A stretch of 49,133 nt of DNA from an uncultured Gemmiger sp. (lineage in GTDB: Bacteria; Bacillota; Clostridia; Oscillospirales; Ruminococcaceae), in contig CALXHT010000016.1 of assembly GCA_944388215.1 (NCBI GenBank), positions 1 to 49,133 on the forward strand. Direction: 5' to 3'. Position numbers and translations under genes: made by a program. The notes under the pieces were generated by a model. The model was given only the letters and a program-made list of their open reading frames with translations, did no database searches and was not told where the DNA came from. This document shows, piece after piece, positions 25,747-33,388 of this stretch. Every line of letters starts with the position of its first letter. The first letter of the stretch is position 1.

Positions 25747-27042
25747 ATGCGGCGATGGAATCTCTGTGTTATGACTCCCATACTCTGTGCGGCAATTCTG
25801 ACGGGATGTGGCCGCGGCAACGCCACGCCTGCGTCCACGGAAAAACCACAGGCGACCGCCACCCCGGAAACCTCGGAGTTAGCGGAGCCGACCCCGACGC
25901 ATACACCGGCGAGGGCGCTGCACTGGATCGACGGGCGGAACAGTGAAGGACTCTACTGGCGGGAGCCGCTGTATGGCGAAGGGGGCCGCCGCTACGGTGA
26001 TGGCGGCATAGGAGCCCATTATTTCGATTTTGCCCGGGCCACCGAAGAGATTGTCGGGAAACCTCAGAATTTTGAAAACGGCAACGTGTATCTGTTCGCG
26101 GATGAGGATTCTCTCTACTGGGCCTGGTCCGGTATGATTCTGGATACACCGGTGTTGCTGCGCAGCGATTTGGATGGCAGCAATTGCGAATCGGTCTATG
26201 ATTTTCCCCAGGGGACCGCTATTGGTGTGTGGGATGGCGGACTGGCCAGCGACGGAGATGGGCTGTATTTTCGGTATAGCCAGATTTCCGATGACCCGAA
26301 GGTACCGGATGAGAACTTCCTGGTCCGCCTGGACCTGACCACCCGCACGCTGGAAACGGTGACGCGGTGGGACAAGTTCTGGGGAAATTTGATGGGCGTG
26401 TGGCAGAACAGGCTTCTGATCACCCGGATCCTGCTGGCGGAGGACTGTCCGGTGGAGCCGGTCTACGATCATTATTCGGTGGCCAACCGGGAGGAGCTCT
26501 CCCCCTGGCTGCGGACGGTGCTGTATGCGCTGGACCCTGTGACCGGCCAGGAGGAAGAATTGTACAGCGAGCCGGGGTTCTTCCTGGCCCGGAGTGACCT
26601 GGCCTACGATGCACTCTGGAGTGTTGATGACCAGTCCCGGCTGATCTGCCGCCCCCTGGGACAGACGGAAGACCAGGTGCTGGCCCAGCTGCCAGAAGGT
26701 GCATATATCTGGGGCGTCTACGACGAGGATGTGCTGCTCTACTGCACCGAGGAGGGCGAGCAATGGCTGTATGTTTACCACCGCGCGGATGGCTCGCTGG
26801 ACCGCAGCCCCCGGAAGGGCTGGTTTGGCGGGGAATACCGCGCCATCTCGATCATCGGGGAGGCCGGTCCGGGACGCTATCTCGTGCTGTCGGATGCTAA
26901 CACCGGGATGCAGCAACTGGCCGGAGCGGATGGTACCCAGTATCTCATTGATGGGTACAACGGGTATGCCATTGCCAGCCGGGAGGCTTTGCTGGACAGT
27001 TCTGTACCGATGACTCCGGTGACCAGGCCGGGAACGCCCTGA
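25747..27042 (+). CDS. Secreted lipoprotein, probable beta-propeller-like domain
   Basis: 431 residues. The signal peptide MRRWNLCVMTPILCAAILTG ends in a lipobox LTGC (C21), followed by a Thr/Pro/Glu-rich linker to about 55. The rest has repeated aromatic/Asp strands (for example GVWDGGLASDGDGLYFRYSQ and LWSVDDQSRLICRPL), suggesting a propeller of the DUF5050 kind seen in gut Firmicutes. The end, YNGYAIASREALLDSSVP, resembles the C-terminal motif of the two lipoproteins at 37.6-40.2 kb. The start is fixed by GGAAAGGAGG; the longer frame to 25519 would overlap tmcAL. No promoter was recognised in the 167 bp upstream. Ten to fifteen bases before the fruK-like gene, so probably co-transcribed with it. 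Function unknown. Confidence 0.75.
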   Translation: MRRWNLCVMTPILCAAILTGCGRGNATPASTEKPQATATPETSELAEPTPTHTPARALHWIDGRNSEGLYWREPLYGEGGRRYGDGGIGAHYFDFARATEEIVGKPQNFENGNVYLFADEDSLYWAWSGMILDTPVLLRSDLDGSNCESVYDFPQGTAIGVWDGGLASDGDGLYFRYSQISDDPKVPDENFLVRLDLTTRTLETVTRWDKFWGNLMGVWQNRLLITRILLAEDCPVEPVYDHYSVANREELSPWLRTVLYALDPVTGQEEELYSEPGFFLARSDLAYDALWSVDDQSRLICRPLGQTEDQVLAQLPEGAYIWGVYDEDVLLYCTEEGEQWLYVYHRADGSLDRSPRKGWFGGEYRAISIIGEAGPGRYLVLSDANTGMQQLAGADGTQYLIDGYNGYAIASREALLDSSVPMTPVTRPGTP

Positions 27043-27057
27043 AAAGGAAAGATGGAT

Positions 27058-27963
27058 ATGATTTATACCGTAACGTTTAATCCGGCCATCGACTATGTGG
27101 TGCGCCTGGACCGGCCGCTGGAGGCGGGCACCATAAACCGCAGTGCCGGGGAGGACTGTGTCCTGGGCGGCAAAGGCATCAATGTGTCGGGGGTGCTGGC
27201 GCAGCTGGATTGCCCCAGCGTGGCTCTGGGCTTTGTGGCCGGGGAGACCGGCGCCTGGCTGGAACGCGGTCTGGCAGCCCAGGGACTGCATACCGAATTC
27301 ATCCATCTGCCCGCGGGCATGACCCGCATCAATGTGAAAATCAAGGCGGACCAGGAGACAGAACTCAACGGTGCCGGTCCTGCTATCCCGCCGCAGGCCA
27401 TGGAAGCCCTCTTCCAGCAGCTGGATAAATTGCAGACGGGGGATATTCTGGTACTGGCGGGCAGCATTCCCGCCAGCCTGCAGCCCGACACCTACGAGAA
27501 AATCCTCGCCCGCCTGCAGGGGCACGGTGTGCAGAGCGTGGTGGATGCCTCGGGGGCGCTGCTGGCCGGTGTGCTGGCCTATCACCCGTTTCTCATCAAG
27601 CCCAACCACCATGAACTGGCTGAGATCGTGGGCCGCCCGCTGCAGGGCGATGACCAGATCACCGGGGCCGCCCGAGAACTGCAGGAGCGGGGCGCCTGCA
27701 ACGTGCTGGTCAGTATGGCCGGGGACGGCGCCCTGCTGCTGGACGCGGACGGTGGAGTGCACCGCATCGGCACACCCAGGGGGACGGTAATCAACAGTGT
27801 GGGAGCAGGGGACAGTATGCTGGCCGGTTTCCTGGCCGGATACCTCCGGACCGGCTCCTATGAAACGGCTCTGCGGCTGGGCACAGCCTGCGGGAGCGCC
27901 ACGGCCTTCAGCCTGGGGCTGGCCACCCGCCAGGAAATCGACCGCCTGCTGGCACAACTGTAA
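27058..27963 (+). CDS. fruK: PfkB-family sugar kinase, probable 1-phosphofructokinase
   Basis: 301 residues. MIYTVTFNPAIDYVVRLDRP is the typical opening of the 1-phosphofructokinase/tagatose-6-phosphate kinase subgroup. GGKGINVSGVLAQLD follows, and the C-terminal catalytic loop NSVGAGDSMLAGFLAGYL holds the base Asp. FruK makes fructose-1,6-bisphosphate from fructose-1-phosphate. No fruA or fruR neighbours are present, so tagatose-6-phosphate kinase is an alternative. Start taken at 27058, 9 bases from AAGGA; the ATG at 27052 is too close. Confidence 0.85.
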   Translation: MIYTVTFNPAIDYVVRLDRPLEAGTINRSAGEDCVLGGKGINVSGVLAQLDCPSVALGFVAGETGAWLERGLAAQGLHTEFIHLPAGMTRINVKIKADQETELNGAGPAIPPQAMEALFQQLDKLQTGDILVLAGSIPASLQPDTYEKILARLQGHGVQSVVDASGALLAGVLAYHPFLIKPNHHELAEIVGRPLQGDDQITGAARELQERGACNVLVSMAGDGALLLDADGGVHRIGTPRGTVINSVGAGDSMLAGFLAGYLRTGSYETALRLGTACGSATAFSLGLATRQEIDRLLAQL

Positions 27964-27965
27964 AC

Positions 27966-28010
27966 GGAACCCCGGCCGGACTTGTTCCGGTCGGGGTTCT
28001 GTGCTATGAT
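27966..28010 (+). promoter_or_regulatory. Terminator hairpin overlapping the next promoter
   Basis: GAACCCCGGCCGGA pairs with TTCCGGTCGGGGTTC (27967-28000), ending fruK, with a weak T tail. The promoter of the phosphatase gene overlaps it: TTGTTC (27982-27987) lies in loop and 3' arm, 17 bp, TATGAT (28005-28010). Confidence 0.65.
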
Positions 28011-28041
28011 GAAGGAAAATCGGTGCAAAGGGGAGAACGGG

Positions 28042-28854
28042 ATGGAACAGCAAAGGCAGCCGGTGCCGGGGCCGGAGATCACGCTGGAGGGGGCGGTGAA
28101 TTTCCGGGAACTGGGCGGCTATGCGGCGGCGGACGGGCGCCGAGTGCGCCGGGGACTGCTGTACCGCGGCGGCAACCTGGATGCGTTGCAGAGCCCGGCG
28201 GACCGGGCAGTGCTGGAAAGCTGGCACCTGCGGGACATTCTGGATCTACGCAGCGCCGGGGAGGCCGACAAACACCCCGATCCGCCGGTGCCGGGGGCGC
28301 AGTATCACCGGGTATGTGCCATGCGGATGCAGGACGGCACCGAGATGGATTTTTCCTCCACGGGCATCCAGCGGCTGGCAGCCGAAAAGGCTGCGTTTGA
28401 GCGGGAGGCCGGTCATCCGGTACACGATTTTGAATGGTTCAGTGTGCTGTACCGGCAGATGCCCTTCGGCAATCCCGCCTACCGGCTGCTGTTCCGGCTG
28501 CTGGAAGAACACCGCGGCCCGCTGCTGTTTCACTGCACCTGCGGCAAGGACCGTACCGGCATTGCGGCCATGCTGGTCCTGTTGGCGCTGGGTGTGCCCC
28601 GTAAATTGGCGCTGACGGATTATCTGCTGACCAATGTGTACCGCCGCCGGATTATTGCGGCCTCCCTGCAGGGGAAAACGCCCCGGGACCATCGCCTGCT
28701 CTTGTCGGTGGAGGGGGTCAGCGCGGAGATGGGCGCCGGCGCTATCGATGAGATTCTGCAGCGCTATCCCAGTTATGAAGCGTATTTTGAGAGTGAGTAC
28801 GGCCTGGACGCAAAACGTCTGTCCGCGCTGCGGGATTTTTACCTGACCCTATGA
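28042..28854 (+). CDS. Tyrosine phosphatase family protein
   Basis: 270 residues. The N-terminal NFRELGGYAAADGRRVRRGL and LYRGGNLDAL match the Y_phosphatase3 family. The active-site P-loop HCTCGKDRTG (Cys165, Arg171) has the CX5R signature, and a general-acid Asp may lie upstream. Members act on phosphotyrosine or phosphoinositides; in bacteria the substrate is usually unknown. No signal peptide, so cytoplasmic. Start at 28042 behind AGGGGAGAA; the longer 27982 frame starts before the transcription start. Sits between two phosphofructokinase genes. Confidence 0.88.
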   Translation: MEQQRQPVPGPEITLEGAVNFRELGGYAAADGRRVRRGLLYRGGNLDALQSPADRAVLESWHLRDILDLRSAGEADKHPDPPVPGAQYHRVCAMRMQDGTEMDFSSTGIQRLAAEKAAFEREAGHPVHDFEWFSVLYRQMPFGNPAYRLLFRLLEEHRGPLLFHCTCGKDRTGIAAMLVLLALGVPRKLALTDYLLTNVYRRRIIAASLQGKTPRDHRLLLSVEGVSAEMGAGAIDEILQRYPSYEAYFESEYGLDAKRLSALRDFYLTL

Positions 28855-28892
28855 AAAAAGGAGCGCTGCCCCTTACGGGCAGCGCTCCTGCT
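28854..28892. terminator. Bidirectional terminator between phosphatase and pfkA
   Basis: AGGAGCGCTGCCC (28859-28871) pairs with GGGCAGCGCTCCT (28877-28889). On the minus strand it is followed by TTTTTT, so it best serves pfkA. Confidence 0.85.
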
Positions 28893-28916
28893 TGTTATGA
28901 GAAAGAATCCGCCGGA

Positions 28917-29993
28917 TCAGCCCAGGCTGATGCCCATGGCGCGGGCCACATTGACCATGTCGCAGTCGCCGGGCACGCCGCGGGTCTTGCCGGCAATGTC
29001 GGCAAGCGGGTTGGCGGTCACGTGGCGGTTGACCATGGCCACCGTCACGCCGTAATGTTCGTCCGCCACAAGGCTGGCCGCATAGGAACCGAACTGGGTG
29101 GCCAGCACGCGGTCGTAGGCGCTGGGGCTGCCGCCGCGCTGCATGTGGCCCGGCACGCAGATGCGGGTCTCGGCACCGGTCATCTCCTCGATCTGATGGG
29201 CGATGCGGGCGGTGGCGGTGGTGTAGCCGGCCTGGGCGCGCTGGGCGGTCCATTCCTTGCGCTTCATCTTGGCTTCCTCCACCGAGAAGGCGCCCTCGGC
29301 CACGGCCAGGATGGAGAAGTTCTTGCCGGCCTTGGCGCGGTTCTCCACGGCGGCAGCCACCTTCTTGATGTCGTAGGGCATTTCGGGGATCAGGATAATG
29401 TCAGCGCCGCCCGCAATGCCGGAATACAGCGTCAGCCAGCCGGCCTTGTTGCCCATGATCTCGATGCACATCACGCGGCTGTGGCTGCCGGCAGTGGTGT
29501 GAATGCGGTCGATGACCTCGGTGGCGATATCCACAGCGGTATGGAAACCGAAGGTCACATCGGTGCCGTAGATGTCGTTGTCGATGGTCTTGGGCAGGCC
29601 GATGATGTTGAGCCCTTCCTGGCTCAGCAGATTGGCGGTTTTGTGGGTGCCGTTGCCGCCCAGGCAGAGCAGGCAGTCCAGTTTGGCAGCGCGGTAGTTT
29701 TTCTTCATGGCGGCTACCTTGTCCACCTTGTCATCCTCCACAACGCGCATCTTCTTGAAGGGGGTGCGCTTGGTGCCCAGGATGGTACCGCCCACCGTCA
29801 GGATACCGGAGAACTCATCGGGGCTCATCTCACGATAATTGCCGTTGATCAGGCCGTCGTAGCCGTTCAGGATGCCGACGATCTCCACCTTGTCGCCCAT
29901 ACGATTGTACAGCGCTTTGGCCACGCCGCGGATGGTCGCGTTCAGACCGGGGCAGTCGCCGCCGGAAGTCAGGATACCCACTCGAATTGCCAT
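28917..29993 (-). CDS. pfkA: 6-phosphofructokinase
   Basis: 358 residues. Phosphorylates fructose-6-phosphate to fructose-1,6-bisphosphate, the committed step of glycolysis. MAIRVGILTSGGDCPGLNAT is the nucleotide-binding start. PKTIDND (134-140) holds the catalytic Asp138, and MGNKAGWLTLYSGIAGGAD follows. The nucleotide loop reads GGNGTHKTA (112-120): the glycine at 115 favours ATP rather than pyrophosphate by the usual rule, but the preceding residue is Asn114 where E. coli has the metal-binding Asp103. The start at 29993 follows GGGAGGTAA. ATP use is likely but not proven. Confidence 0.95.
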   Translation of the reverse strand: MAIRVGILTSGGDCPGLNATIRGVAKALYNRMGDKVEIVGILNGYDGLINGNYREMSPDEFSGILTVGGTILGTKRTPFKKMRVVEDDKVDKVAAMKKNYRAAKLDCLLCLGGNGTHKTANLLSQEGLNIIGLPKTIDNDIYGTDVTFGFHTAVDIATEVIDRIHTTAGSHSRVMCIEIMGNKAGWLTLYSGIAGGADIILIPEMPYDIKKVAAAVENRAKAGKNFSILAVAEGAFSVEEAKMKRKEWTAQRAQAGYTTATARIAHQIEEMTGAETRICVPGHMQRGGSPSAYDRVLATQFGSYAASLVADEHYGVTVAMVNRHVTANPLADIAGKTRGVPGDCDMVNVARAMGISLG

Positions 29994-30061
29994 AATGATT
30001 ACCTCCCGTATGCCGCGCTGTGCGCGGTTTTTGCACGGCGATGCCATGCAATCTTATTATA

Positions 30062-30090
30062 AATGTACGCCACGGAAAACCGCTTGTCAA
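30062..30090 (-). promoter_or_regulatory. pfkA promoter
   Basis: Minus strand: TTGACA (30090-30085), 17 bp, TACATT (30067-30062). Confidence 0.75.
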
Positions 30091-30158
30091 CCCTGGAAAA
30101 CAAAAATAGACGATAAAGCGACAGATGCAAAAAACATGAAAAAATCGCAAAAAAACTG

Positions 30159-30187
30159 TTGACAAAAGCCCCTTCAGCGGCTATAAT
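30159..30187 (+). promoter_or_regulatory. Consensus tRNA promoter
   Basis: TTGACA (30159-30164), 17 bp, TATAAT (30182-30187). Both boxes and the spacing are perfect consensus, as expected for stable RNA. Confidence 0.9.
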
Positions 30188-30226
30188 AGTTAAGCGTTGA
30201 GGGCAGGCGCCCACAACACAATGCGA

Positions 30227-30300
30227 TGGGGATTCGCATAATGGTAGTGCAGCGGACTCTGACTCCGCCCGTGGGAGTTCGATCCTCTCATCCCCAACCA
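30227..30300 (+). tRNA. tRNA-Gln (anticodon CTG)
   Basis: Acceptor stem TGGGGAT/ATCCCCA, anticodon stem GCGGA/TCCGC with loop CTCTGAC (anticodon CUG), a T-arm with TTCGATC, and an encoded CCA (30298-30300). Starting with U1-A72 is a known feature of tRNA-Gln. Preceded by a 35-base leader with a small GGGC/GCCC hairpin. Confidence 0.95.
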
Positions 30301-30301
30301 C

Positions 30302-30332
30302 ACCGCAGCAGCTCTGCTGCTGCGGTTTTTTT
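30302..30332 (+). terminator. Terminator hairpin between the two tRNA genes
   Basis: ACCGCAGCAGC pairs with GCTGCTGCGGT, followed by seven Ts ending at 30332, only 2 bases before tRNA-Pro. Confidence 0.85.
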
Positions 30333-30334
30333 AT

Positions 30335-30407
30335 CGGGGTGTAGCGCAGTTGGTAGCGCGCTTGGTTCGGGACCAAGAGGCCGTGGGTTCGAATCCCGTC
30401 ACTCCGA
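30335..30407 (+). tRNA. tRNA-Pro (anticodon CGG), CCA not encoded
   Basis: Acceptor stem CGGGGTG/CACTCCG (one G-U), anticodon stem CTTGG/CCAAG with loop TTCGGGA (anticodon CGG), T-arm with TTCGAAT, discriminator A at 30407 followed by CTT instead of CCA. The 3' end must be added by the cca enzyme. No promoter of its own is visible. Confidence 0.95.
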
Positions 30408-30415
30408 CTTGCTTG

Positions 30416-30449
30416 ACCGCGAGAAGCTGCAATGCTTTTCGCGGTTTTT
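30416..30449 (+). terminator. Terminator after tRNA-Pro
   Basis: ACCGCGAGAAGC pairs with GCTTTTCGCGGT around a 6-base loop, followed by TTTTTG. Confidence 0.85.
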
Positions 30450-30465
30450 GTTATCTGTATAGTAT

Positions 30466-30508
30466 AAAAAGGGACCGCTTCCTGCCGGGGCAGGAGGCGG
30501 TCCCTTTC
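30466..30508 (-). terminator. Terminator of the dnaD/dnaC operon
   Basis: AAAGGGACCGC with CCTGCC pairs with GGCAGG and GCGGTCCCTTT. On the minus strand it is followed by TTTTTAT. Confidence 0.85.
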
Positions 30509-30511
30509 GTT

Positions 30512-31474
30512 TCAGGATTGCAGGCGCTGGTCGGTGCCGAAGAACTTGAACATTTTGCAGCCGCCCAGCATCCGGCTGGCCACCTTTTCGGTATAGCGCG
30601 CCACAAACACACTCTGATCGGTGATGTTGGTGGTGTAAATGGTGGGGCGCTCGGTGAGCATCCGGGTGTTGATGAGTTCGTACAGCACGCTGATGGTCAG
30701 CGGTGTGATGTACTCGGTACCCAGATCGTCCAGGATCAGCAGGTCAGCTTCCTGGCAGGCGTTCAGCCATTCGTCGCCGCTGTCAAAGTCGAAGTGCTCG
30801 CGCCCCAGGCGGGCGGCCAGGGCGGCCGCACTGGTGTAGAGCACATCGTGCCCTCCGCCCAGCACGGCGTCGGCGATGGCCAGCGCCAGGTGGGTCTTGC
30901 CCAGGCCGGTGTGGCCCATAAACAGAAGGTTGGGACTTTTGCTGCTGAACTTCTTCGCGTAATTCTCGCAGTAATGCAGCAGCTTTTCCATATAGGCCCG
31001 GGCGGAGATCCCCAGCTCCGGCTCCACATCGGCCGAGTAACGGTTGATGTCGAAGGTGGAAAACTGGCACAGGCCCAGGGGACTGGCTGCGTTGATCTCC
31101 TCCCGGCGCAGGCGGCGGGCAATCTCCGCCACACAGGTGCAGGGGTTGCCGTTGTACATGCCGGTGTCATGGCAGCGCGGGCAGGAATAGGCAGGCTGGA
31201 AAGCGTTTTCGTCATATCCGGCCTCCCGGGTGGCGGCGGCCAGGGCCTCATCAGCCCGCACCAGCGCGGCACGAGCGGCCTCCACGTCGCCCCCCAGCGC
31301 CGCGGCTTTGGCCAGTGCCAGGCCAGCACGCATCTGGGCGTCGTCCGCCCGGGCCAGGGCCGGATGGGCGGCAAAGGCGGCGCGGCGGGCATTCTCCGCC
31401 TGCATGACAGCATACTGCCGGCGGGAAGCAATCTCCCGCTGTGCGGCGCGGAACAGTTCGTCCTTGGTGCGCAT
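30512..31474 (-). CDS. Replicative helicase loader ATPase (DnaC/DnaI-like)
   Basis: 320 residues. AAA+ protein that loads the replicative helicase. A long helical N-terminus (1-95) is followed by a zinc-type cysteine cluster CPRCHDTGMYNGNPCTC (about 98-114), then Walker A GHTGLGKTHLA and Walker B LLILDDLGTEY, and sensor TIYTTN. The N-terminal cysteine knuckle is the DnaI feature that binds helicase. Start behind GGAGGGATA, 3 bp after the DnaD-like gene, so the pair forms an operon, as in many Firmicutes. Confidence 0.88.
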   Translation of the reverse strand: MRTKDELFRAAQREIASRRQYAVMQAENARRAAFAAHPALARADDAQMRAGLALAKAAALGGDVEAARAALVRADEALAAATREAGYDENAFQPAYSCPRCHDTGMYNGNPCTCVAEIARRLRREEINAASPLGLCQFSTFDINRYSADVEPELGISARAYMEKLLHYCENYAKKFSSKSPNLLFMGHTGLGKTHLALAIADAVLGGGHDVLYTSAAALAARLGREHFDFDSGDEWLNACQEADLLILDDLGTEYITPLTISVLYELINTRMLTERPTIYTTNITDQSVFVARYTEKVASRMLGGCKMFKFFGTDQRLQS

Positions 31475-31477
31475 CGG

Positions 31478-32386
31478 TTATCCCTCCTCGTCGAACATGG
31501 CGGTCCAGTCGCGGTTGAACAGGTCTTTCTGGGCGCTGGCAGCGGGCTGCTGGACGGCAGGCCGTTCGGTGGCCAGAATGTTGCTCCCGGACAGCTGACC
31601 CTGGCCCCGCGCGGCGGCGACGGTGGTGATGCCCTGGGCACGCCAGGCGCGCAGGATACCGTCCACGTAGCGTATGGTGTTCTTGCTGCCTGCCCGGAGC
31701 AGCGCCTCGTCGATCATATCGCGTCCGATGCCCCATTCCTCGTGCCAGCGGGCAATGGCGCCGCGTTCCCAGCGGGTCAGTGCCGTGGGGGCGATGCCGA
31801 ACTGCGCGGCCGCATCGGCACACCATTCCTCCCGCTGCTTGACCTTGCGCAGGTAGCGCTCCGCATCCTCGCCGGATTCCACGCCATCCTCCCGCCACCG
31901 GGTCAGTTCCCGGGCAACGGCGGCCACACTGCGACGGCCCTGCCGGGTGACCTCGGCACAGCACAGCAGGATGACATCGGGCTGCCAGCCGTCGTTGAGA
32001 TACAGGGCCACCAGCCGCTGCATCTCGCTGCGGCTCAGTGCCTTGCCGAAAGCCGTCTGGGCTTCCTCACACAGGACGGCCACATAGGGGTCGTTGAGAC
32101 TGGCCAGGTCGATGCTGGCGGCCTTTTCCTCCGCGGGCACCAGCGGTGCGGCGGCTTTGCCGTTCTCCAGAAGTCCGGCGCCGGCCCAGTACTGCAGCGC
32201 CCGGCGGGCAGATTCGATGCTGGGCAGACCCAGCGCACGGGCTATGGTGCGCGGATCGGTATCCCCGGTCTGCAGAACATACAGTGCGGTGCGCACGGTG
32301 TCTCCGTCTGCCTGTGCCAGATGCGTCAGCACGATCTGTGGCACGGCCAGTGTGTCGCCGTGATACGCCGCCAGCTTGTATGGCAT
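31478..32386 (-). CDS. DnaD-domain replication protein
   Basis: 302 residues. An N-terminal winged-helix region (LPSIESARRALQYWAGAGLL) is followed by two DnaD/DnaB2-type helical repeats: FGKALSRSEMQRLVALYLND with GWQPDVILLCC, then GIAPTALTRWERGAIARWHE with KNTIRYVDGILRAW. DnaD proteins remodel DNA at replication origins with DnaA and DnaI. The start at 32386 follows GGGGAGG; the 25-codon longer frame would run into the promoter. Its neighbour, the helicase loader, supports the role. Confidence 0.87.
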   Translation of the reverse strand: MPYKLAAYHGDTLAVPQIVLTHLAQADGDTVRTALYVLQTGDTDPRTIARALGLPSIESARRALQYWAGAGLLENGKAAAPLVPAEEKAASIDLASLNDPYVAVLCEEAQTAFGKALSRSEMQRLVALYLNDGWQPDVILLCCAEVTRQGRRSVAAVARELTRWREDGVESGEDAERYLRKVKQREEWCADAAAQFGIAPTALTRWERGAIARWHEEWGIGRDMIDEALLRAGSKNTIRYVDGILRAWRAQGITTVAAARGQGQLSGSNILATERPAVQQPAASAQKDLFNRDWTAMFDEEG

Positions 32387-32419
32387 ACTGCCAAACCTCC
32401 CCGCTTTAAAAGTATTCTC

Positions 32420-32448
32420 ATTATAGCAGTTTGACCGCAGAGTGTAAA
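32420..32448 (-). promoter_or_regulatory. Promoter of dnaD-dnaC operon
   Basis: Minus strand: TTTACA (32448-32443), 17 bp, TATAAT (32425-32420). Confidence 0.75.
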
Positions 32449-32464
32449 GCCGGAGCCGCAAAAC

Positions 32465-32494
32465 TGCCCAAAAAGGCCCCGGTTATTTTGGGCA
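32465..32494. repeat. Inverted repeat between divergent promoters
   Basis: TGCCCAAAA (32465-32473) and TTTTGGGCA (32486-32494) are perfect inverted copies 12 bp apart, placed between the dnaD promoter and the phosphoribosyltransferase promoter. It could be a shared operator. Confidence 0.6.
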
Positions 32495-32503
32495 ATGCGT
32501 TCC

Positions 32504-32532
32504 TTGCAATCAAACGGCAAACTCTTTACAAT
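32504..32532 (+). promoter_or_regulatory. Promoter of the phosphoribosyltransferase-like gene
   Basis: TTGCAA (32504-32509), 17 bp, TACAAT (32527-32532). Confidence 0.75.
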
Positions 32533-32564
32533 AGTAGGTAGAAAGTTAAAGGGAGGGACCTCCA

Positions 32565-33203
32565 ATGGCCATGAATCTCGTCAAACTGCCCACTGGCAAG
32601 ACCAATCTGATGCTCCGTGTCTGCAAGGGACACTTTGCCACCAGCCACAGCCATATCAACTATTACATTGATGTGACGATGACCAAATCCCGCTTGTCGG
32701 AAGCCCGGGAAGTGGCGGCGGAGCTGGTCAAGGAGTACACCCTCAATACCATTGTGGATACCATCCTCTGCCTGGACGGTACCGAGGTGATCGGCTCCTG
32801 CATGGCCAGCGAACTGACCAAGGCGGGGTATGCCAATATGAATGCCCATCAGACCATTTATGTGGTGACGCCCGAGCATACCGTGGGCAGCCAGCTGCTG
32901 TTCCGGGAGAACACCGCCCCCATGATCGCGGGCAAACATGTGCTGGTACTGGCGGCTTCTGTCACCACGGGCTATACTGTGGAGAGCGCGGTGGAGGCCA
33001 TCAACTACTACGGCGGTGTGCCGGTGGGTATTGCGGCTATTTTTGCGACGCAGCAGGAGTGCGCAGGCTTCCCGGTGACCAGTATCTTTGACCCCAACGA
33101 CCTGCCGGACTACGAAAGCTACGATTCCCATGCCTGCCCGTGGTGCAAGGCCGGGCAGAAGATTGATGCGCTGGTCAACAGTTTCGGCTATTCCAGCCTG
33201 TAA
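32565..33203 (+). CDS. Phosphoribosyltransferase-fold protein with degenerate PRPP loop
   Basis: 212 residues. The layout is that of an orotate-type phosphoribosyltransferase: an N-terminal hood, a central region with ILCLDGTEVIGSCMASELTK, a flexible loop region, and a PRPP-loop position KHVLVLAASVTTGYTVES (about 123-140). In active enzymes this loop reads VvvDDvittG; both acidic residues are replaced here by Ala-Ser while TTG is kept. The C-terminal tail CPWCKAGQKIDALVNSFGYS carries a CxxC pair. It may be a sensor or structural paralogue rather than a catalyst (inference). Start behind AGGGAGG; hairpin after the stop; monocistronic. Confidence 0.75.
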   Translation: MAMNLVKLPTGKTNLMLRVCKGHFATSHSHINYYIDVTMTKSRLSEAREVAAELVKEYTLNTIVDTILCLDGTEVIGSCMASELTKAGYANMNAHQTIYVVTPEHTVGSQLLFRENTAPMIAGKHVLVLAASVTTGYTVESAVEAINYYGGVPVGIAAIFATQQECAGFPVTSIFDPNDLPDYESYDSHACPWCKAGQKIDALVNSFGYSSL

Positions 33204-33222
33204 AAGCTGTAGGCAAGAAAGT

Positions 33223-33250
33223 GATCCCCCTGGGTTCAGGGGGATTTTTC
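33223..33250 (+). terminator. Terminator of the phosphoribosyltransferase-like gene
   Basis: ATCCCCC pairs with GGGGGAT, followed by TTTTTC. Confidence 0.85.
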
Positions 33251-33304
33251 TTTTGCTGTCAAGAGAAGGTGGTCGTAACAACGTTATTTTTGTGGAAAAA
33301 GCCT

Positions 33305-33341
33305 ATGACATTTTTGTTAAAAAAGTACTATACTATATAGT
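33305..33341 (+). promoter_or_regulatory. Promoter of the CarD-family gene
   Basis: Two options overlap: ATGACA (33305-33310), 18 bp, TATACT (33329-33334); or TTGTTA (33314-33319), 16 bp, TATAGT (33336-33341). The palindrome ACTATATAGT lies across the second -10. Confidence 0.5.
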
Positions 33342-33388
33342 AGAGAAATTTGTACCCTGGTGCGAAAATAAATAAAGGAGGACGCAGC

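Noticed and set aside
30350..32434. A 694-residue plus-strand frame starting in tRNA-Pro
   Set aside because: It is antisense to the dnaD/dnaC genes, begins inside a tRNA and has no ribosome site.
33333..33342. Palindrome ACTATATAGT before the CarD-family gene as an operator
   Set aside because: It is short, AT-only and overlaps the -10 options; it may simply be promoter sequence.
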